From an uncultured Bacilli bacterium (GTDB lineage Bacteria; Bacillota_I; Bacilli_A; RF39; UBA660): a stretch of DNA of 23,532 bases. Location: assembly GCA_934098705.1 (NCBI GenBank), contig CAKOPC010000006.1, forward strand, positions 1 to 23,532, written 5' to 3'. A program made the translations under genes and the position numbers. Below are positions 6,159 to 14,367 of the stretch, piece by piece (position 1 is the first letter of the stretch; each line of letters starts with the position of its first letter). The notes below the pieces were generated by a model. The model ran no database searches. It saw nothing but the letters and a program-made list of their open reading frames with translations, and had not been told where the DNA came from.

Positions 6159-7772
6159 ATGAATGAAACGGAGAGTGCCTATGGTAAGAAATTATTAAGA
6201 GTTGGTATTTACGAAAGATTATCTGATGAAGATAAAGACAAAACTAATAAAGAAGATGATAGTGAATCTATTAAGAATCAAAGACACCTTCTTATGACAG
6301 AAATTGAAAAAAGACCTAATTTTGTATTAGTAGACGAATATTGTGATGAAGATTTATCTGGTGCAGGAACTTATAGACCTGAATTTGAAAGACTTATTAG
6401 AGATTGTGAAAATGGCAAAATAGATGTTGTTTTATGTAAAAGTCAGTCAAGATTTTCCAGAGATATGGAAATTATTGAAAAATATCTTCATAATAAGTTT
6501 ATTGAATGGGGTGTTAGATTTATAAGTCTTGCTGATAATGCCGATACTGCAAATAAAGGTAATAAGAAATCAAGACAAATAAATGGACTTGTTAATGAAT
6601 GGTTTTTGGAAGATGTATCTAACAATATAAGAAGTGCTTTCAATGCTAAAATGAAGCAAGGAGAATTTATTTCTCCCTTTGCCTCATTTGGCTATGAAGT
6701 GTCAAAGGAAGATAATAATAAGTTAGTTGTCGATCCAGTAGCAGCTGAAATTGTAAAAGATATATTTGACTTATATCTAACAGGGTTAGGATTTACAGGT
6801 ATAGCAAAATATCTAAATAGTAAAAATATACCCTGCCCTTCACTATATAAGTACCGAAAAGGGATTAAATTAAATGTAATTAGTAATAGACCTAGGGAAG
6901 AAATAAAATGGACTACAAATGCCATTAAAACAATTTTAACGAATGAATTATATTTAGGACATCTCATTCAGGGAAAAAGAACTACTGTTAGTTATAAAAA
7001 TCATAAAATTAAACACAAAGATAAAAGTGAATGGATTAAAACCCTAAATACCCACGAGGCAATCATAGATGAAGAAACTTTTAATAAAGTACAAGTTGCT
7101 ATGAAAGAAAGAACTAAACCTGTGAAAGCAACAGGTATTGTTCACCTTTTCTCTGGTAAAGTATTTTGTCTTGAATGTGATCATTATATGAGAAAAAAGA
7201 ACTCTGCTAAACACGAATATCTAGTATGCTCTAATAATCGTGATGGTTATGATGATTGTATAAATAAAGCGTCTATTAGATATGATTTGCTTGCTGATTT
7301 AGTGTTAGAGGCAATTAATAAGAAGATTAAAAAATTTTATGATAAAGAGAAATTAAATGAATTAGATTCTAAAAAGAAAACAAGTAGATTTAGTGGTAAA
7401 ATCAATTCACTAGAAAAGCAAAGAGCAGATATTGAAAAACAAATATCTAAAACTAGAAACTATTTGAAGAGTCTTTACGAAGATAAGGTTAATGGTGTTA
7501 TCACAACAGAACAATTTAAAGATTTAATTGCAGACTATAATAAGAATGAAGATATGTATAGTAATCAATTAAATGAAATAAATAATGAGATAGCATATTA
7601 TCAAATGAAAGAAGAAACTTCAAAGAATAATGAAAAGATATTTAGTAAATACCAAGAACTTAAAGAACTAAACAGAGTTATTGTAGATGAGTTTATAGAT
7701 AAAATCTATATTGGAAAGTTAAATGAAGAAACAAATAGTAGAGATATTCAAATCAAATGGAATTTTGAATAA
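6159..7772 (+). CDS. Large serine recombinase (TnpX/TndX-type integrase)
   Basis: Site-specific recombinase that excises and integrates the element through a Ser-DNA intermediate. The 537-residue product begins with a resolvase catalytic domain: VGIYERLS with the likely nucleophile S22, then SESIKNQR at 35-42 and SRFSRD at 97-102. A recombinase domain follows (about 165-300, ending in EAIIDEETF). The zinc ribbon has cysteines at 337, 340, 357 and 367. A coiled coil spans about 385-500. The frame is open from TTG 6144, but that codon overlaps the GGAGG site (6146-6150) that serves the ATG at 6159. Length and order are normal for the family. Its target here appears to be an ABC ATPase gene. Confidence 0.93.
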   Translation: MNETESAYGKKLLRVGIYERLSDEDKDKTNKEDDSESIKNQRHLLMTEIEKRPNFVLVDEYCDEDLSGAGTYRPEFERLIRDCENGKIDVVLCKSQSRFSRDMEIIEKYLHNKFIEWGVRFISLADNADTANKGNKKSRQINGLVNEWFLEDVSNNIRSAFNAKMKQGEFISPFASFGYEVSKEDNNKLVVDPVAAEIVKDIFDLYLTGLGFTGIAKYLNSKNIPCPSLYKYRKGIKLNVISNRPREEIKWTTNAIKTILTNELYLGHLIQGKRTTVSYKNHKIKHKDKSEWIKTLNTHEAIIDEETFNKVQVAMKERTKPVKATGIVHLFSGKVFCLECDHYMRKKNSAKHEYLVCSNNRDGYDDCINKASIRYDLLADLVLEAINKKIKKFYDKEKLNELDSKKKTSRFSGKINSLEKQRADIEKQISKTRNYLKSLYEDKVNGVITTEQFKDLIADYNKNEDMYSNQLNEINNEIAYYQMKEETSKNNEKIFSKYQELKELNRVIVDEFIDKIYIGKLNEETNSRDIQIKWNFE

Positions 7773-7818
7773 TCTCTACTTACATAACCAAATATTGAAT
7801 GAAAGGATGTGATAAGCA

Positions 7819-8673
7819 ATGAATCAAGAAAAACTAGAAACAATTGTAGGATTATTTGAAGGTAAAGAAATTAGAAGTGTTTGGGATAGTGAAAAAGAAG
7901 ATTATTACTTCAGTGTCGTTGATGTTGTAAATGCTTTAGCAAACCCAAAAGATGCTAGAAAATACTGGTCAGTATTGAAATCAAGACTAAAAAAAGAAGG
8001 TAGTGAAGTGACTACAAATTGTAGTCAGTTGAAAATGTTAGCACCTGATGGAAAAATGAGATTAAGAGATGCCATGAAAACAAATGACATTTTAAGACTT
8101 ATTGAGTCAATTCCTAGTCCTAAAGCAGAGCCATTTAAAATGTGGTTAGCAAATTTAGGTAGTGAAAGAATTGATGAAGTATTTGACCCTGAAATAGCAA
8201 TTAAAAGAGCAATTAATTATTATCGCAAAAGAGGATATTCTGATAAATGGATTGAAGCTAGATTAAAAGGAATACTAGATAGAAACAAACTTACTGATAT
8301 ATGGAAAGAAGGAGGTATTACTGAAAATTATGAATATGGAATACTTACTAATGAAATATATAAAGAATGGTCTGGTATGAAAGCAAATGAGTATAAAGCA
8401 TATAAAGGAATTAGAAAAGAATCTTTAAGAGATAATATGTCTGACATAGAAGTTGCTCTTACCGATTTAGGAGAAATTGCTACTCGTGAACTCGCTAAAG
8501 AACACAAGCCTTATGGATTAGAACAAAATAAAAAAATTGCTAAAATGGGTGGACATGCTGCTAAAGTTGCTAGAGATGATATTGAAAAAAATTTAGGTAA
8601 ATCAGTAATTAGTAGTGGTAATGCACTTAACTACCAATATATAGATGAAAATAAACAAATAGAAAACAAATAA
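7819..8673 (+). CDS. BRO-N domain protein (phage antirepressor-like, DinD-like)
   Basis: 284-residue cytoplasmic protein. Residues about 10-115 are a BRO N-terminal domain (IRSVWDSEKEDYYFSVVDVV, ALANPKDARKYWSVLKSRL, then PKAEPFKMWLANLGSERI), a DNA-binding module of phage antirepressors and baculovirus BRO proteins. The C-terminal part (GILTNEIYKEWSGMKANEYK, ..RDNMSDIEVALTDLGEIATR, GGHAAKVARDDIE) matches the pattern I know from DinD-like proteins of integrative elements. It lies 46 bases after the recombinase and is the last gene before the right junction, in the usual cargo position. Antirepression or damage-linked control of the element is plausible but unproven. No frameshift is seen. Confidence 0.85.
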   Translation: MNQEKLETIVGLFEGKEIRSVWDSEKEDYYFSVVDVVNALANPKDARKYWSVLKSRLKKEGSEVTTNCSQLKMLAPDGKMRLRDAMKTNDILRLIESIPSPKAEPFKMWLANLGSERIDEVFDPEIAIKRAINYYRKRGYSDKWIEARLKGILDRNKLTDIWKEGGITENYEYGILTNEIYKEWSGMKANEYKAYKGIRKESLRDNMSDIEVALTDLGEIATRELAKEHKPYGLEQNKKIAKMGGHAAKVARDDIEKNLGKSVISSGNALNYQYIDENKQIENK

Positions 8674-8743
8674 CTCTGTTAAAAATAAAGTTAAACTAAA
8701 GAAAAATTTTAAATTAATATAAAAAGAAGAAAAAAGTGTCTTC

Positions 8744-8752
8744 ACTACATTC
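8744..8752. other. Right junction of the element (attR, approximate)
   Basis: The ABC ATPase frame becomes recognisable at CAA AGA GTT (8752-8760, Gln-Arg-Val). The codons just upstream (His-Tyr-Ile) do not fit the expected LSGGxxQ sequence, and the frame then runs back through element-like AT-rich sequence to a stop at 8710-8712. The crossover therefore lies within a few bases of 8744-8752. The core dinucleotide cannot be fixed without the left end or an empty site. Confidence 0.6.
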
Positions 8753-9093
8753 AAAGAGTTGCCCTTATAAGAACACTTGCTATTTGCCCTGATATACTTC
8801 TTTTAGATGAACCTTTTTCAGCACTTGATTATCAAACAAGACTTAATCTTGCTGATGAAATATATAAAATAATTAAAAATGAAGGTAAAACTGCTATTAT
8901 GGTTACACATGATATAGAAGAAGCAATTTCACTTTCCGACAGAGTTATTGTCTTAACAAAAAGACCTGCTTATATTAAAAATATTCATAATATTGTATTT
9001 AATAAAAAAGATGTCCCAACTAAAAATAGAAATGATGAAAAGTTTAAAAAAATTTATGAATCTATTTGGAAGGAGTTAAAGGACTATGAGTAA
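8752..9093 (+). pseudogene. 3' half of an ABC transporter ATP-binding protein (SsuB/TauB-like), interrupted by the element
   Basis: Encodes the C-terminal half of an ABC ATPase of the nitrate/sulfonate/taurine uptake family. It begins inside the signature helix (QRVALIRTLAICPDI), then Walker B LLLDEPFSALD, the H-loop TAIMVTHDIEEAISLSDRVIV and the family tail. Walker A, the Q-loop and the LSGG of the signature are missing, so this piece cannot bind and hydrolyse ATP alone. The first ATG in frame is at 8899, after Walker B, and cannot give a functional protein. The stop overlaps the permease start by 8 bases (ATGAGTAA), the arrangement of an intact operon. The gene's 5' half should lie beyond the left end of the element. 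Confidence 0.9.
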
Positions 9094-9868
9094 AGAACAT
9101 GAAATTTATTTAAAACATGCAAAAAGAAAAAAAATAATTATTAATTTTTTCAAAGTTTTTATAATTATTTTTGTATTAGTTATCTGGGAGGTTTTAGCAA
9201 AATATAATTTAATTAATACATTTCTAACATCAAGTCCTTCAAATATTATTAAAACAACTATTACCCTATTTAAAGAACAAAATTTAATATCACATATTTT
9301 AACTACTGCTCATGAAACTATTTTAAGCTTTTCACTTGCATCAATAATTGGACTTATTATAGCTAGTTTATTTTTTCTTTGCCCTACACTTGTCAAGATA
9401 TTTGACCCTTATCTTACTGTTTTAAATTCATTACCTAAAGTATCTCTTGGACCTCTTATTATAATATTTATTGGAGCAAACACAAAAGCAATTATTTTAA
9501 TGGCTATTCTTATATCAGTATTTACAACAATTATAAGTATGTATAATGCTTTTATTAAAACAGATTATTATAAAATAATGCTTTTTAAAACATTTAAAGC
9601 ATCAAAATTTAAAATATTCACTAAACTTGTGTTTAGAGGTAATATACCTACACTTATAAATATTTTAAAAATAAATATATCTTTATCACTTATAGGGGTT
9701 ATTATGGGTGAGCTTTTAGTATCAAAAAAAGGACTTGGTTATTTAATTAATTTTGGATCACAAACATTTAATTTGAATTTAGTTATTACAGCTATTTTTA
9801 TACTAGGCATTTTATCGTATTTCTTATACATAATTATTGATATTATTAATAAAAAAATAAATTATTAA
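9086..9868 (+). CDS. ABC transporter permease, SsuC/TauC-like
   Basis: Inner-membrane permease of a binding-protein-dependent importer, 260 residues with about six hydrophobic segments (first at about 17-37, last at about 232-255). The BPD_transp_1 domain with its EAA loop is near residues 160-200 (MYNAFIKTDYYKIMLFKTFK, ..LVFRGNIPTLINILKI), followed by SLIGVIMGELLVSKKGLGYL. This pattern fits the nitrate/sulfonate/taurine/thiamine-precursor group; the substrate cannot be read from it. The start overlaps the ATPase stop, with GGAG upstream inside that gene. With the ATPase cut by the element, the permease has probably lost its partner and possibly its original promoter, unless another ATPase substitutes. 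Confidence 0.88.
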   Translation: MSKEHEIYLKHAKRKKIIINFFKVFIIIFVLVIWEVLAKYNLINTFLTSSPSNIIKTTITLFKEQNLISHILTTAHETILSFSLASIIGLIIASLFFLCPTLVKIFDPYLTVLNSLPKVSLGPLIIIFIGANTKAIILMAILISVFTTIISMYNAFIKTDYYKIMLFKTFKASKFKIFTKLVFRGNIPTLINILKINISLSLIGVIMGELLVSKKGLGYLINFGSQTFNLNLVITAIFILGILSYFLYIIIDIINKKINY

Positions 9869-9890
9869 ATATAATTTAATGGGGGTTTTT

Positions 9891-10838
9891 ATGAAAATAT
9901 TAATTATTTATGGTGGAGCATCTTTTGAACATGATGTATCGTTAAAGTCTTGTAAAACTATATATGAAAATATTGATAAGGATAAATTTGATGTAAGCTT
10001 ATGTTACATAGACCATTTTAATAATTGGTTCATGGTAGATGATAAGTTTAAGGTTATGGATAAAATTACTAATATTTTAGAATATTTAAAAATATTTGAT
10101 AAGGTTTTTCCAGTTATTCATGGTAATATGATGGAAGATGGAATGTTACCAGGCTTATTTAAAATGTTTAACATACCTTACATTGGTTCATCAAATGCTG
10201 GTAGTGTAATTTCTTATGATAAAGATTTCACTAAAAAAATATGTGATAGTTATAATATAAAACAGGTTCCTTATACTATAATAAAGGATAAGAAAAAAAT
10301 AAAAAAACTTGATTTTGACTTTCCTGTTATTGTAAAACCTTGCAGGTGTGGTTCTTCTATTGGTATTAATGTAGCACATAATATTAAAGAATTAAACAAA
10401 TATATAAAAGAGGCTTTTAAGTATGATAATAAAGTTATAATAGAAAAATTTATAGGTAATGCTTTAGAACTTGAGTGTGCTGTAATAGATAATAATAGAA
10501 AAATTATAGTAACAAATGTTGGTATGATAATTTCGTGTAAATCCTGGTATGATTATGATGCAAAATATATTCTTGATAGTAAAACTGTTATTCCTGCACC
10601 AATAAGTTTAGAACTTAAAAATAAGGTTCAAGAGTTAACTTATAAAATATTTGATATTCTAGAACTTAAAGATTTAGCAAGAGTAGATTTTTTATATGAT
10701 AAAGATTTAAATATTTTATATTTTAATGAAGTAAATACTATGCCAGGCTTTACAAGTATAAGTATGTATTTAAAATTATGCAATGATATTGGTATTAAAA
10801 CAAAAGACTTAATTACAATATTATTAAAAAACAAATAA
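9891..10838 (+). CDS. ddl: D-alanine--D-alanine ligase
   Basis: ATP-grasp ligase making D-Ala-D-Ala for peptidoglycan, in the cytoplasm. Visible motifs in the 316-residue product: YGGASFEHDVSLKSC at 6-20 with the substrate Glu; IHGNMMEDGMLPG near 81-93; FPVIVKP and GSSIGI (ATP binding); WYDYDAKY with the Tyr typical of D-Ala rather than D-Lac ligases; ARVDFLYD and FNEVNTMPGFTSISMY carrying the Mg ligands Asp, Glu and Asn. Departures from consensus are MMEDG for GGEDG, LPG for LQG and MYLKL for MYPKL. At 316 residues it is on the short side. An in-frame ATG at 9879 overlaps the GGGGG ribosome-binding site, so the start at 9891 is chosen. It lies 22 bases after the permease. Confidence 0.9.
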   Translation: MKILIIYGGASFEHDVSLKSCKTIYENIDKDKFDVSLCYIDHFNNWFMVDDKFKVMDKITNILEYLKIFDKVFPVIHGNMMEDGMLPGLFKMFNIPYIGSSNAGSVISYDKDFTKKICDSYNIKQVPYTIIKDKKKIKKLDFDFPVIVKPCRCGSSIGINVAHNIKELNKYIKEAFKYDNKVIIEKFIGNALELECAVIDNNRKIIVTNVGMIISCKSWYDYDAKYILDSKTVIPAPISLELKNKVQELTYKIFDILELKDLARVDFLYDKDLNILYFNEVNTMPGFTSISMYLKLCNDIGIKTKDLITILLKNK

Positions 10839-10859
10839 GTAGCTTGATTATTTGTTTTT
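10827..10859. terminator. Bidirectional terminator shared by ddl and rsmI
   Basis: Perfect 12-bp inverted repeat AAAAACAAATAA (10827-10838) and TTATTTGTTTTT (10848-10859) with a 9-base loop. It contains the stop codons of both convergent genes, so the last codons of each gene form the stem. A/T runs at each end allow termination in both directions. Confidence 0.85.
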
Positions 10860-11705
10860 ATTTAATATATCTTTTAATTTTAGAGAAGCATTATAAATAT
10901 CTTTTTTAGACAAAGTATTATCACTTTCATTTAAGATATTTATTGCTTCTTTTATAGTTACATTATTTTTTATTATAATATCAATAAGTTGTGCTTCGAT
11001 AGACATTTTTTCTTCTTTAATACTTTTACTTTCTGTTTCAATTATTACAGTGTATTCTCCTTTTTCTTTATCTTCATCATTTTCTAATATTTCTATTACT
11101 GTTTTAATATTATTTGCTATTGTTTTTTCATGTATTTTAGTTAGTTCTTTACATACACATATATTTATATTACCTAAGGCATTATATAAAAATGTTAAAG
11201 TATCTATTATTCTTTTTGGTGATTCATAAAATATAAAAGTATTTATAAAACTATTTTCTATATTATTTATTAAAATTTCTTTTTCTTTTTTTTCTCTTGG
11301 AAAAAATCCTAAAAAAGAAAATGTTTTACTATCTATCCCACTTATTGATAGTGCTGTTAATGAAGCACTTATTCCTCCTACCCCGACAACATTTATATTA
11401 TTTTCATGGCAGGCTTTAACTAAAATATAACCAGGATCAGATACACATGGCATACCAGCATCTGTTATTAAGGCAACATTTTTGTCATTTTTTAATATAT
11501 CTATAACTTTACTTGTTTTTTCAGTTTCATTAAACTTATGATAAGAAGATAATTTATTTTTTATATTAAAGTTATTTAATAAAATCATACTGTGTCTTGT
11601 ATCTTCGCAAAGTATTATATCAGCATCTTTTAATGTGTCTATTTGTCTTTTTGACATATCATCTAAATTGCCTATTGGGGTTCCTACAACATATAAAGTT
11701 CCCAT
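10848..11705 (-). CDS. rsmI: 16S rRNA (cytidine1402-2'-O)-methyltransferase
   Basis: SAM-dependent methyltransferase that 2'-O-methylates C1402 of 16S rRNA in the ribosomal P site. The 285-residue protein has the full tetrapyrrole-methylase-type fold: LYVVGTPIGNLDDMSKRQID at the N terminus, ADIILCEDTRHS, the LSSYHKFNE stretch, ALITDAGMPCVSDPGY (substrate/SAM site), SALSISGID-like segments and FYESPKRI. The C-terminal tail is Lys/Ile-rich. ATG at 11703-11705 lies 3 bases after the mutS stop, with AAAGGATG inside the end of mutS, so it is cotranscribed with mutS. The length is normal and no key segment is missing. Confidence 0.95.
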   Translation of the reverse strand: MGTLYVVGTPIGNLDDMSKRQIDTLKDADIILCEDTRHSMILLNNFNIKNKLSSYHKFNETEKTSKVIDILKNDKNVALITDAGMPCVSDPGYILVKACHENNINVVGVGGISASLTALSISGIDSKTFSFLGFFPREKKEKEILINNIENSFINTFIFYESPKRIIDTLTFLYNALGNINICVCKELTKIHEKTIANNIKTVIEILENDEDKEKGEYTVIIETESKSIKEEKMSIEAQLIDIIIKNNVTIKEAINILNESDNTLSKKDIYNASLKLKDILNKNK

Positions 11706-11708
11706 AAT

Positions 11709-14258
11709 TTACACATCCTTTTTATTACTTGCTTCTTTTTTTAATTCATCTAAAATATTTAAAGCTTCAAGTGGTGTTATTTTTAATATATCAATTTCTT
11801 TTAATTTTTTATCAATTACACTTTCTTCAATAGATGTTGTATCAAAAGATAAAAATGTTTGAGTATATACTTGTTTTTTGTTTTTAGGATTTTCATATAT
11901 ATCAAGTATTTCTTCTGCTCTTTCTATTATTTCTTTTGGAAGTCCTACTAAAGAGGCAACATGAATACCATAACTTTTATCAACTGGTCCTGGTTTCACC
12001 TTATGTAAAAATGTTATTTTGCCATTTTCCTCTAAAGCACTTACATGAACATTTTTTAAGTATCTTAGTTCTTTTTCAAGCACCGTTAATTCGTGATAAT
12101 GAGTTGAAAATAGTGTTTTACATTTTACGTTATTATGTACGTATTCAAGTATTGCTCTTGCAAGACTCATACCATCATAAGTTGCTGTGCCTCTTCCTAA
12201 TTCATCAAATAAAATAAGACTATTTTCTGTCGCATTTGTAACAGCATTATTAGCTTCTTTCATCTCTACCATAAAGGTTGACTCACCAGATACCAAATCA
12301 TCACTTGCTCCAATTCTTGTGTAAATTTTATCAAATATTGGTATACTGCATAATTTACATGGTACAAAAGAACCCATTTGAGCCATAATAATTGTAAGGG
12401 CAAGTGTTCTCATAAATGTTGATTTACCGCTCATATTTGGTCCTGTTATAAGTAATATATTAGTTTTAGTATCCATCATAATATCATTTGGCACAAAGGT
12501 AAAGTTTGCTACAACTTCAACAACAGGATGTCTTGCTTCTTTTATTAAAATAGCTCTTTCACTTGTAAGATTTGGTCTTACGTAATTATTATTTTCTGCT
12601 ACTATTGCAAGTGATAATAAAGCATCAACTTCACTTATAATACTAGATATATTTTGTATTCTTGGAATATAATTTCTTATTTTATCTCTTATCTCTATAA
12701 ATAATTGGTATTCAAGTTCTGTACTTTTTTCATCACTATTTAGTATTAAATCTTCTTTTTCTTTTAATTTTGGTGTTATATATCTTTCACAATTAGAAAG
12801 AGTTTGTTTTCTTGTGTAGTTGTATTCATCTTTTATTAAATTTTTCTGCCCATTTGATACTTCAATATAATATCCAAATACCTTATTAAATCCTACCTTT
12901 AAATTTTTTATTCCTGTTCTTTCTCTTTCTTCTTGTTCTAACTTTAAAATAAAGTCTTTACCTCCGCTTGATAAACTTTTTAACTCATCAAGTTCTTTAG
13001 AGTAACCTTCTTTTATTATTTGTCCTTCTTTGATAGTTATTGGGGCATCTTCATTTATTGATTTTTCAAGTAAATCACATACTTCATCTAAAGTTTCTAT
13101 AGTTCTATCATATTTTAATTCTTCTAATATCCTTTTTATATGAGGAAGTTGTTTTAAACTGTTTTTTAATTGTAATAAATCTCTAGCATTAACATTTCCA
13201 TAAGCAATTCTTCCTGATAATCTTTCAAGGTCATAAACATTATTTAAAAGTTCTCTTAATTCTTCTTTTAAAATAAATTCTGTTAAAAGTTTTGATATAA
13301 AGTCATATCTTCTTTCTATTTGTGCTCTATCAATTAAAGGACTTTCTATCCATCTTTTAAGAAGTCTTGAACCCATTGCTGTTTTTGTTTTATCTAAAAG
13401 CCATAAAAGAGAGTATGTTCTTTCTTTTAATCTTATAGTTTCAACAAGCTCTAAGTTTCTTTTAGTATGAACATCTAACTCTAAATATTTATTTTTATCT
13501 ATAATATTTACTTTTTTAAGATGATGTAAATTACCTTTTTTAGTTTCTGTTAAGTAATTTAGTAAATGTTTTAAGGAATTTACAACTCTTAAATCTGTTA
13601 TACCATCATATATATAAGAATAGTCTTCTAAATCGTATAAATTATCTTCTATTGTTATTAAAATGCTATAATTTTCTCTTAAAGTATTTATTATTTTTCT
13701 ATCTATTACTGTATTTACAATTAATTCTTTTATATCAAGTCTTATTATTTCATTTATTACTTCATCTATATTATAGTTTATAAGTTCTGTACTTATCTCT
13801 CCTGTTGATATATCAGCATAGCTTATAGCAAAGCAGTGATTAAAATCATATATACTTCCTATATAGTTATTGCTTTTTTCATCAAGTGATGAACCTTCCA
13901 TTAAAGTTCCTTTTGTTACAACCTGAATAACTCCTCTTTCAACCATACCTTTTAAATTTGGATCTGTAAGTTGTTCGCATATAGCAACTTTATATCCTTT
14001 ATTTACTAATTTCTCAAGATATGGTAAATAAGCATGATGAGGTATACCACACATTGGTACTCTTTCATCTAAGCCACAGTTTTTACCTGTTAATGTAAGC
14101 TCTAATTCTCTTGATGCAAGATTAGCATCTTCAAAAAACATTTCATAAAAATCCCCTATTCTAAAAAATAAAATAGCGTCTTCATAATTTTTCTTTATAT
14201 CTAAATATTGTATCATCATTGGAGATAACTTACTTTTGTCAATTTCTAATCTATTCAT
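11709..14258 (-). CDS. mutS: DNA mismatch repair protein MutS
   Basis: Mismatch recognition ATPase that starts mismatch repair with MutL. The 849-residue product has the normal domain order: N-terminal mismatch-binding domain with the GDFYEMF wedge motif (about residues 35-41), connector, lever and clamp domains, then the ABC-type ATPase with Walker A GPNMSGKST (about 607-615), Walker B LILFDELGRGT and the STHYHELT segment. The C-terminal tail after about 800 is low-complexity, as usual for beta-clamp/tetramer regions. ATG at 14256-14258 follows GGTAGG. mutL is not adjacent; rsmI follows directly instead. Intact MutS is relevant here because mismatch repair status affects the slippage rate of tracts such as the poly-G at 19726-19736. 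Confidence 0.97.
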   Translation of the reverse strand: MNRLEIDKSKLSPMMIQYLDIKKNYEDAILFFRIGDFYEMFFEDANLASRELELTLTGKNCGLDERVPMCGIPHHAYLPYLEKLVNKGYKVAICEQLTDPNLKGMVERGVIQVVTKGTLMEGSSLDEKSNNYIGSIYDFNHCFAISYADISTGEISTELINYNIDEVINEIIRLDIKELIVNTVIDRKIINTLRENYSILITIEDNLYDLEDYSYIYDGITDLRVVNSLKHLLNYLTETKKGNLHHLKKVNIIDKNKYLELDVHTKRNLELVETIRLKERTYSLLWLLDKTKTAMGSRLLKRWIESPLIDRAQIERRYDFISKLLTEFILKEELRELLNNVYDLERLSGRIAYGNVNARDLLQLKNSLKQLPHIKRILEELKYDRTIETLDEVCDLLEKSINEDAPITIKEGQIIKEGYSKELDELKSLSSGGKDFILKLEQEERERTGIKNLKVGFNKVFGYYIEVSNGQKNLIKDEYNYTRKQTLSNCERYITPKLKEKEDLILNSDEKSTELEYQLFIEIRDKIRNYIPRIQNISSIISEVDALLSLAIVAENNNYVRPNLTSERAILIKEARHPVVEVVANFTFVPNDIMMDTKTNILLITGPNMSGKSTFMRTLALTIIMAQMGSFVPCKLCSIPIFDKIYTRIGASDDLVSGESTFMVEMKEANNAVTNATENSLILFDELGRGTATYDGMSLARAILEYVHNNVKCKTLFSTHYHELTVLEKELRYLKNVHVSALEENGKITFLHKVKPGPVDKSYGIHVASLVGLPKEIIERAEEILDIYENPKNKKQVYTQTFLSFDTTSIEESVIDKKLKEIDILKITPLEALNILDELKKEASNKKDV

Positions 14259-14288
14259 AACCTACCACTTCCATAATTAACATATATT

Positions 14289-14297
14289 ATTGTATCA
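14289..14297 (-). promoter_or_regulatory. Possible promoter of mutS-rsmI
   Basis: On the minus strand an extended -10, TG-A-TACAAT, lies about 30 bases upstream of the mutS start. No clear -35 is seen at 17 bases, so this rests on the -10 alone. Confidence 0.4.
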
Positions 14298-14318
14298 AAA
14301 ATAATAATTTTAGAAAAG

Positions 14319-14367
14319 AAAAAAAGGAATTTTTTTGCATTTTTTAAAATAGCTTCCTTCCTTTTTT
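14319..14367 (-). terminator. Terminator after the ABC exporter operon
   Basis: AAAAAAGGAA/TTCCTTTTTT pairing between 14319-14329 and 14358-14367, with a long A/T-rich loop of about 28 bases. On the minus strand it ends in a run of T. The right arm overlaps the stop of the second exporter gene. The long loop makes it weaker than the others in the window. Confidence 0.55.

Larger units (their letters stand above)
1..8751. mobile_element. Integrative mobilizable element, Tn4451-like (left end not resolved)
   Basis: The module contains divergently controlled HTH regulators, a RepA-like ATPase, a MobV relaxase, a large serine recombinase and a BRO-N cargo gene. No type IV secretion genes are visible, so it would be mobilized by a helper rather than self-transmissible. 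The right boundary is inferred from the sudden start of an ABC ATPase reading frame at about 8752. The matching 5' half of that ATPase gene is absent from the window, so the left boundary lies at or before base 1. The relaxase plus serine recombinase combination resembles the Tn4451/4453 family; the resemblance is by gene content, not alignment. Confidence 0.8.

Noticed and set aside
6692..6967. Minus-strand ORF opposite the recombinase
   Set aside because: Lies entirely within the well-supported recombinase gene; composition is antisense-like.
8899..9093. A separate 64-residue gene starting at ATG 8899
   Set aside because: It is the C-terminal tail of the interrupted ATPase; Walker B lies upstream of this ATG in the same frame.
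10191..10834. Two minus-strand ORFs opposite ddl
   Set aside because: Shadows of the ligase, which has all ATP-grasp motifs.
9891..10838. Vancomycin-resistance-type D-Ala-D-Lac ligase
   Set aside because: The WYDYDAKY segment keeps the Tyr typical of D-Ala-D-Ala ligases, and no vanH or vanX neighbours are present.
11635..12217. Plus-strand ORFs opposite rsmI and mutS
   Set aside because: Both overlap conserved coding sequence and lack start signals.
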